Source of the DNA: Fimbriiglobus sp.
Lineage (GTDB): Bacteria > Planctomycetota > Planctomycetia > Gemmatales > Gemmataceae
Assembly (NCBI GenBank): GCA_025352585.1
Contig: JANXTD010000204.1
Location: 1-12,769, forward strand
Reading direction: 5' to 3'
Length of the DNA: 12,769 bases
The position numbers and the translations under genes are program-made. Shown in pieces: positions 9,001 to 12,769 of this stretch. Each line of letters begins with the position of its first letter. Position 1 is the first letter of the stretch. The notes beneath the pieces were generated by a model. That model made no database searches. It was not told where the DNA came from and saw nothing but the letters and a program-made list of their open reading frames with translations.

Positions 9001-12000
9001 CAGCGCGACCGGGCCGCCGACCTGGGCGAAGGTCGTGCCGGCGCTGAGCGTCGCGTTGGTCAGCGTGAGCGTCTTGGCGTTCTCGACGCGGAGGCCGCCA
9101 GACAGCGTCGCCACGGTCACGCCGGTCACGCTGACGGACTGCGACTGGATGCGCAACGAGCCGGCGACGGCGACGTTGCCGGTCACGGCGACCGTGTCGT
9201 TGCCGCTGCCGGTCAGGATCGTGAGGTTCGTGTTGCCGTGGGCGTTGTCGGCCGAGGCGACGGTGACGGCGTCGTCCCCCTCGACGCCGGACGTGTCGAG
9301 GGTGACGTTGGCGTTCTTCCAGAGTCCGACGCGCGGGGTCGCCGGGCCGGAGACGATCAGCGCCGGGTTCACCTTGCCGGCCGTGGCGTCGAGGCCGTTG
9401 CTCACCGTCAGCGCGTCGCCGGCCGTGGCGAAGCCGACGGCGACGCTGGCCATGTTGGTGATGTCCACCTGCGAGGTCGTCTCGAGGTTGGCGAAGTCGA
9501 TGACCGAGGTGTCCACCGTGACGCGGCCGGCGAGGCCGGGGCCGGCGGTCGTCGTGTAGGCGGCGACGTTGCCGGCACCGAGGACGCAGAGGCCGACATC
9601 GTTGCCGGGGCCGCCGTCGAAGAGGACGCCGCCGGCGGGGACGGGGCTGTTCAGGGCGAAGTCCACGATCAACGTGTCGGAGCCGGCCAGGCCGTTGAAG
9701 CGGAAGCGGGTCGCTCCGGCCGCCTCGACCGGCACGTTGCCGCCGAGCCGGTAAGTCAGCGGGCCGTTGGGGGAGCGTGTGACCGTCGCCACGTCGTCGC
9801 CGGCGGTGCCGTCGAGCGTGACCGCGGCCGGGGTCACCAGGCGCACCGTCTCGATGTCGAGGTAGGTGACCGCGGCCCCGGCGGTGTTGAACGAGTTGGC
9901 CGTCGCGGCCACGTCCTTGCCCTGGGCGTCGAAGTCGAGTCGGTCGCCGGGCGGCGTGCCGGTCGGGGCGCGGCCGTTGACCGTCACCGGGGTCGTCGTG
10001 CCAGTCAGTTGGAAGAAGTCGGCGTCGGTGCCGGCGTCGATCGTCGAGGAGGTCGCCACGAGGTCGGCCCCGCGCAGGTCGACCGTCCCACCGGCGGCGT
10101 CGGTCGCGCCAACCGTATCGACACTCAGGGCGATCGTCGTGGCGGCGCGGACGACGAGGCCCGTGTTGACGCGGAGGGTGTTGCCGGCGCGGGCGGCGAC
10201 CGTCGCGGCCGTGGCGGTGACGTTGCCGGTCACCAGGAGGTCGAAGTCGGCCTGCACGTCGAGCGCCGCGGCGGTCGCCCCGAGCAGCGTGAGCGCGTTG
10301 CTGTCGCGGATCGTGTCGGTGCCGCCCGAGACGACGGTCAAGGTGGCGAAGTCGTTGGCGGGGTCGGCCAGGGTGACGTCGCCGCTGCCGGTGGCGAGCG
10401 TCGTGGTGCCGACGACCCGCACGGGGGCGGTCTGCGTCACAACGCCGTTGGCGGTGGTCAGGGCGAAGCTGCCGGTGGCGTTCACGCCGGCCAGCACGAT
10501 CGCGTTGGCGTCGGTCAGCGCCACCGCGCCGCCGCTGACGACCCGCACGGAGTTGAAGTCGTTGGCGGAGTTGGTGAGCGTGACGGGGTTCGCGCCCGCC
10601 GTGATCGTGGTCGCCCCGCCGACGACTGCGGGGGCGGATTGCGTCAATGCGCCGTCGAGGGCGAGGTCGAACGCCCCGCCGACGGCGACCCCGGCGAGGT
10701 TCAAGCCGTTCGTGTCGCGGTAGCTGACGTTGCCGGCGGTGTTGGCCCCGAGGTTGGCAGCATTGTTCACGGCGTTGAGGGTGTAGTCGCCCGGCCCGCC
10801 GACGCCGAGTTGCAGCGTCGCGGTGGTGACCGTCCCGGCGGGCGACTGCGTGGCCAAGGTCGCGGCGACCAGGCGGACGCTGGCCGTGGCGATCAGCGGG
10901 GCGGCCAGGGCGATCGTCCGGCCGTTGAGATCGACGGACCCGCTCGAGGTCAGCGGCCCGGAGAGCGTCAGCGTGGCGAAGGGCGCGGCCGGCGTGCCGA
11001 CGCGCACCGACGAGCGAAGATCCGACACGGCCGCGCCGGCGGTCGTTAAGTCGAAGGTGTCGGCGGCGTTGCCGCGGTCCACGGACAGTTGCGCCGACGG
11101 CACCACGAAGCGCGTCGGCAGGAAGGTGCCGTTGGCGGAAACGAATTCGGCCTTGCCGTTGCCCGCGCCGCCGGCGTCCTCCTGGAGCCGGGCGACGCTC
11201 GCCGCGGCGGGTAACGCGAAGCTCACCGCGAGGACGCTGCCGGGGTCGAGTTGGATTTCTTGCTCGAGGTTGCTGTACGTCACCACGCCATTGAGGGCCG
11301 GGGTGTTCCCGGTGAAGGTGATCGTGCCCGAGTTGGCCGACGTGGGGGCGCTTGCGATGAGGTCGAAGTTGCCGTTCGTGACCGTGAGCTGGTCGCTGCC
11401 GCCCTTGCCGTCGAAGGTGACGCCGCCGACCGGGACCGGGTTGCCGCCGGAGTAGTCGATTTGCAGGCTGTCGTCGCCGGCGGTGCCGTTGAAGAGGATC
11501 GCCGCCGTGCCGTAGGCGTCGATGGCGACCAGCGTCGCGCCGTTGTACAACTCGACGTTCGCGTTGTTGCGCACCAGGCGGTACGCCCCTGGCACGGTCG
11601 CGTCGTAGGTCCGCACGGGGGCGTCGTCGTTCTGGATCGTCAGCGTGAAGGCGTTCTGCGCGGGGTCCACGGTGACTTGCCCGCCGGTCGGGTCAACCGG
11701 CAGCCCGAGCGTGACGGACGCGGTCAGGTTCGCGGAGTTCGTCAGGTTCTCGAAGACGGTCAGCGTGACCGGCGCGGCAAACACGGTGCCGTCGCCGGCC
11801 GGGAAGGTGACGCCGGCGGGGAAGGCCGGCAGGTAGTTGCCGACGCCGACGCCGGTGCCGGCCAAGCCAACCGCCGCGGTGCCGCCCGAGGTGAACGACG
11901 CGGTCACGTTGCGGTCGAGGCCGACGGTGCCGACGCCGGTGGCCGTGACCGTGAGCAGGGCGTTGACCGCCGTCGCCTGGTTGTTCTCGGGGAAGGCGTC

Positions 12001-12769
12001 GCTGGCCTTGCTGAAGCTGATCACGGCGGTGTCGTTGTCGAGAATCGTGGCCATTCCGGGGGCCGGGTTCAGGGTCACCGGCCGGGTGCCGCTGCTCAAA
12101 TTGGAAGTCTTGACCGTGAAAGTCTCGGTCCCTTCGACGCGGCGGTCATCGGCCGTCGCCACGGGGACGGTCACGCTGGTCGAGCCGATCGGGAAGGTCA
12201 CGAACCGGACCGCGCCGGCGATCGGGGTGTAGTCGGCCCCGGCCGTCGCGGTCACGTCGGTGGCGTCGAACTCGAAAGTCACCGGCACGTCGACCGGCTT
12301 GGTCAGCGTGAACACGAAGGCGAGGTTGCCGCCCTCGGTGGCCGTCGGCGAGCTGACCGAGAGGACCGCGCTGTCGGTGTTGGTGATCGTGCCGGTCCCC
12401 GTGTCGGTCACGTCGAACTGCGCGGCGGGGATGGTGGCCGCGTTCGTCGGGTTCGACAGGTTCACGAGGAAGGTGAGGTTCCCCGTGACGACGTTGTCGA
12501 TCAGGAGCGGCACGGTGAAGGTCTTCGACTGCCCCGCCGCCAGGCCGCCGGTGAAGTTGAGCGTGCCGGCCGACGCCGTGTAGTTGGTGCCGGCGACGGC
12601 AGTGACGTTCGAGGTCGCGAAATCGACGGTGAAGTTGCCCTGCACCTCCTTCGACGACGTGACCGTGAACGTCATCGGCCCGTTGTTCTCCGCCATCGTC
12701 ACGTCGCCGACCATCAGCACCGCCACGTCGGCGTCGGTGATCGTGCCGGTCAGCGGCGAGCCGGCGGCG
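6064..12769 (-). CDS. Giant surface/exported repeat protein with Calx-beta, beta-helix-like and FG-GAP repeats; 5' end beyond the right edge
   Basis: An open frame of about 2235 residues runs from the right edge to TAA at 6066-6064. A GTG at 12726 could be read as a start, but in-frame codons continue to the edge and encode GTITDAD, the usual end of a Calx-beta repeat, so the true start and any signal peptide are outside the window. Domains in order: three Calx-beta repeats (about 12726-11620); a short-Gly/Asp RTX-like module (11500-11260); a long Thr/Ala/Val/Gly-rich region of beta-helix-like repeats (about 11200-8370) that includes a second RTX-like module (9820-9480); a less repetitive segment (8370-7300); and four FG-GAP/VCBS-type repeats (7299-6490) with Ca-binding loops such as DINNDGSPD and DFNGDGVPD. 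Only one Cys is seen in the whole translation. Such proteins are usually extracellular, Ca-binding, adhesive or matrix components; that role is inferred. It is transcribed separately from the downstream genes because of the terminator. No transport or sorting signal was recognised at the C-terminus. Confidence 0.9.
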   Translation of the reverse strand, partial: AAGSPLTGTITDADVAVLMVGDVTMAENNGPMTFTVTSSKEVQGNFTVDFATSNVTAVAGTNYTASAGTLNFTGGLAAGQSKTFTVPLLIDNVVTGNLTFLVNLSNPTNAATIPAAQFDVTDTGTGTITNTDSAVLSVSSPTATEGGNLAFVFTLTKPVDVPVTFEFDATDVTATAGADYTPIAGAVRFVTFPIGSTSVTVPVATADDRRVEGTETFTVKTSNLSSGTRPVTLNPAPGMATILDNDTAVISFSKASDAFPENNQATAVNALLTVTATGVGTVGLDRNVTASFTSGGTAAVGLAGTGVGVGNYLPAFPAGVTFPAGDGTVFAAPVTLTVFENLTNSANLTASVTLGLPVDPTGGQVTVDPAQNAFTLTIQNDDAPVRTYDATVPGAYRLVRNNANVELYNGATLVAIDAYGTAAILFNGTAGDDSLQIDYSGGNPVPVGGVTFDGKGGSDQLTVTNGNFDLIASAPTSANSGTITFTGNTPALNGVVTYSNLEQEIQLDPGSVLAVSFALPAAASVARLQEDAGGAGNGKAEFVSANGTFLPTRFVVPSAQLSVDRGNAADTFDLTTAGAAVSDLRSSVRVGTPAAPFATLTLSGPLTSSGSVDLNGRTIALAAPLIATASVRLVAATLATQSPAGTVTTATLQLGVGGPGDYTLNAVNNAANLGANTAGNVSYRDTNGLNLAGVAVGGAFDLALDGALTQSAPAVVGGATTITAGANPVTLTNSANDFNSVRVVSGGAVALTDANAIVLAGVNATGSFALTTANGVVTQTAPVRVVGTTTLATGSGDVTLADPANDFATLTVVSGGTDTIRDSNALTLLGATAAALDVQADFDLLVTGNVTATAATVAARAGNTLRVNTGLVVRAATTIALSVDTVGATDAAGGTVDLRGADLVATSSTIDAGTDADFFQLTGTTTPVTVNGRAPTGTPPGDRLDFDAQGKDVAATANSFNTAGAAVTYLDIETVRLVTPAAVTLDGTAGDDVATVTRSPNGPLTYRLGGNVPVEAAGATRFRFNGLAGSDTLIVDFALNSPVPAGGVLFDGGPGNDVGLCVLGAGNVAAYTTTAGPGLAGRVTVDTSVIDFANLETTSQVDITNMASVAVGFATAGDALTVSNGLDATAGKVNPALIVSGPATPRVGLWKNANVTLDTSGVEGDDAVTVASADNAHGNTNLTILTGSGNDTVAVTGNVAVAGSLRIQSQSVSVTGVTVATLSGGLRVENAKTLTLTNATLSAGTTFAQVGGPVALAGLSAVTARSGDVLFGGAIDGPGGLAANTAGVTQFAQAVGLNVPLSTLTTDAGGGTQVNGKLARTSVAQSYGDPVTFSQSGTQFLGTAGTLTFADTLDPAAAGSDGAVGGPGVDVGFAKGVGSKAAFGTLTVLDTRNLTANGPIVAASLLQVAGSGTTSLNGPVTLSNDLTVLNANNVALNGPVTAATVRQAAGSGTTALNGPLTATGGGPVSGGATGGAINLTTNTVVLAGAVSAPAAPVVFNPANGVTQPSGLLATTKLYLNGAGVFRLDAAGNSLTDGMVKLVTDAAGKTRTEVTGELFVNVATGSSVTVRDSSDLVIGFEDSSKPAVAVAGAGGNVTLITGRNFSALDSRALPTAKEGGAAVPAASLVSLFAVGNGTVQVLFSVGRPMTESATLVFVAEAKAGAVALGQVLKGDGFDNVTKDRFSVRPALGAPVTVNGNLPVIASGPDFRPYDTLLPQFVGVGVVNATTAGPGDGQFTFGATGFRPLTYTSIETFEGKSLEAFAVQTAPRLGSDVPSAYAIRLLSSQNVAGTTIPFNARLDGSGIIPNPFVVSPSLISPQVAYSAPRVSFADINNDGSPDLIIANGAGDAAAITIIDGQSFNPKDVNGQTVAADAVDLSTLALHPENILAQFFPFSEDFRGGLSVATGDFDHDGRLELVVGAGVGGGPRVQVFKIDPKPTVTLDANGKPQARNEVNSFGKFVAFAYQNVTPYVPDLSQPGQFNFFAFESSQRGGVNVTVGDFNGDGVPDIAVGAGPGGGPRVRILDGRYGTGVVPTTGLPAQSINDFFAYDANFRGGVFVDAGRYDSDATTDLVTAPGAGGGPHVKVFLGSGKASGLAEVAAVNFLAYDFPKTGLVGGEDAMSAYLTGVGNIAFGATQDAQGLGGRRSILVTSPRGSEFSVTRFDVVVKADLTDDLANLPTKTVDYQQTIGGQFPAKSTTVNVAAVGSPDELVPFALLRDSGSAAGFSVPPTAT
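6490..7299 (-). repeat. FG-GAP/VCBS-type beta-propeller repeats at the C-terminus
   Basis: Four repeats: 7299-7195 (PRVSFADINNDGSPDLII), about 7098-6970 (FRGGLSVATGDFDHDGRLE), 6822-6688 (RGGVNVTVGDFNGDGVPD) and 6632-6490 (FRGGVFVDAGRYDSDATTD). Copies 2-4 end with GAGxGGGP[RH]VxV, and each starts with FF[AP][YF]. Copies 1-3 keep the DxDxDG-like calcium loop; copy 4 has lost the Gly and part of the Asp pattern. A trailing segment starting FLAYD (near 6450) is a possible fifth, degenerate copy. Confidence 0.85.
8374..8613 (-). repeat. Two 120-bp units with a 60-bp (20-residue) NGP period
   Basis: Unit 1 is 8613-8494 and unit 2 is 8493-8374, each 40 codons starting LTVL[DN]. The tripeptide NGP recurs every 20 residues, four times, and AGSGTT[SA]LNGP is shared. 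On the plus strand ccgtt sits at the same phase at about 8396, 8456, 8516 and 8576. A 20-residue period with inward-facing hydrophobics fits one coil of a right-handed beta-helix (inference). Confidence 0.82.
9481..9815 (-). repeat. RTX-like Gly/Asp module, copy B
   Basis: It starts with LDGTAGDDVAT, then has FNGLAGSDTL and VPAGGVLFDGGPGNDVGL, and closes with IDFANLE at 9501-9481. It parallels copy A (11263-11493) in the same order, but is longer by about 100 bases, with an additional G-x-x-G-x-D unit. The DNA at the two starts is nearly identical (9792-9815 versus 11470-11493). The only Cys of the protein lies just after the GPGND motif. Confidence 0.6.
10240..10719 (-). repeat. About 69-residue (207 bp) internal tandem repeat
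   Basis: Three adjacent copies, the last partial, share the pattern [RT]D-x-N-[GA]-(x)-L-x-G followed by TQ-[ST]-APxxVxG and then TL-x-x-[SP]-ANDF. Anchors: the Asn codon after D-x at 10708, 10504 and 10297 (spacings 204 and 207); the TQSAP and TQTAP copies are exactly 207 bases apart (gcgtca at 10641 and 10434). The one-codon difference between copies 1 and 2 is in frame. Such units are typical of filamentous-hemagglutinin-like beta-helix adhesins. Confidence 0.75.
11263..11493 (-). repeat. RTX-like Gly/Asp module, copy A
   Basis: The module starts with NGTAGDDSLQ, continues through VPVGGVTFDGKGGSDQL, and ends with VTYSNLE at 11283-11263. The GxxGxD pattern resembles RTX/hemolysin-type Ca-binding nonapeptides, but the copies are isolated rather than in tandem. 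A matching module lies at 9481-9815. Confidence 0.6.
11623..12769 (-). repeat. Calx-beta repeats in the giant repeat protein
   Basis: Three consecutive repeats are visible, about 12726-12370, 12372-12028 and 12027-11623, plus the tail of a fourth at the right edge (GTITDAD). Copies 1 and 2 show the family pattern: an opening strand with a following Glu (DVTMAENNG; SPTATEGGN), an AGxxYT/AGADYT turn, and a closing TGTI or ATI strand ending in Asp. Copy 3 (AVISFSK to IQNDD) is longer and more divergent. Calx-beta domains bind Ca2+ in sodium-calcium exchangers and are common in bacterial surface proteins. Confidence 0.82.

Noticed and set aside
7615..11049. 1144-residue plus-strand open frame
   Set aside because: It is antisense to the giant repeat protein, rich in Gly/Arg/Asp/Val, with no domain, and mirrors the repeat structure of the true gene on the other strand.
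12724..12726. GTG at 12726 as the start of the giant repeat protein
   Set aside because: The frame stays open to the right edge and encodes GTITDAD, the end of a preceding Calx-beta repeat. No ribosome binding site is seen, so the gene begins outside the window.

Overview
The window is very GC-rich (about 70% by eye), almost fully coding, and every supported gene lies on the minus strand. The protein types suggest a planctomycete, probably of the Gemmata group. The clues are a giant Ala/Gly/Thr-rich surface protein that combines Calx-beta repeats, beta-helix-like repeats and terminal FG-GAP repeats of the GAGxGGGPxVxV type, and a very large one-TM von Willebrand A (VWA) protein. This taxonomic call is inference from protein style; there is no rRNA or other marker here.

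Read in the direction of transcription (right to left), the layout has two parts. (1) 12769-6064 is the 3' part of a giant exported repeat protein gene, whose start lies beyond the right edge. It ends in TAA and is followed 28 bases later by a clear intrinsic terminator (6035-6005). (2) After a 172-base gap, the only large non-coding stretch, comes a 1622-residue membrane-anchored protein (5891-1023). It has one N-terminal TM helix, a caspase-like domain that appears to lack its catalytic His and Cys, a long Ala-rich middle, a VWA domain with complete metal-site residues, and a beta-rich tail. Thirty bases further, behind a good ribosome binding site, begins tssH/clpV (992 to beyond the left edge). 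This is the AAA+ ATPase that disassembles the contracted sheath of type VI secretion systems; the N-domain and most of the first ATPase domain are visible.

The VWA/caspase-like gene and tssH are close enough to be one transcription unit, so the large protein is a candidate accessory component of a type VI-like system. The terminator separates the giant repeat protein from that unit, so it should not be assumed to belong to it without further evidence. No RNA genes, CRISPR arrays, transposons, att sites or origins were seen. The many long plus-strand reading frames are antisense shadows caused by base composition.
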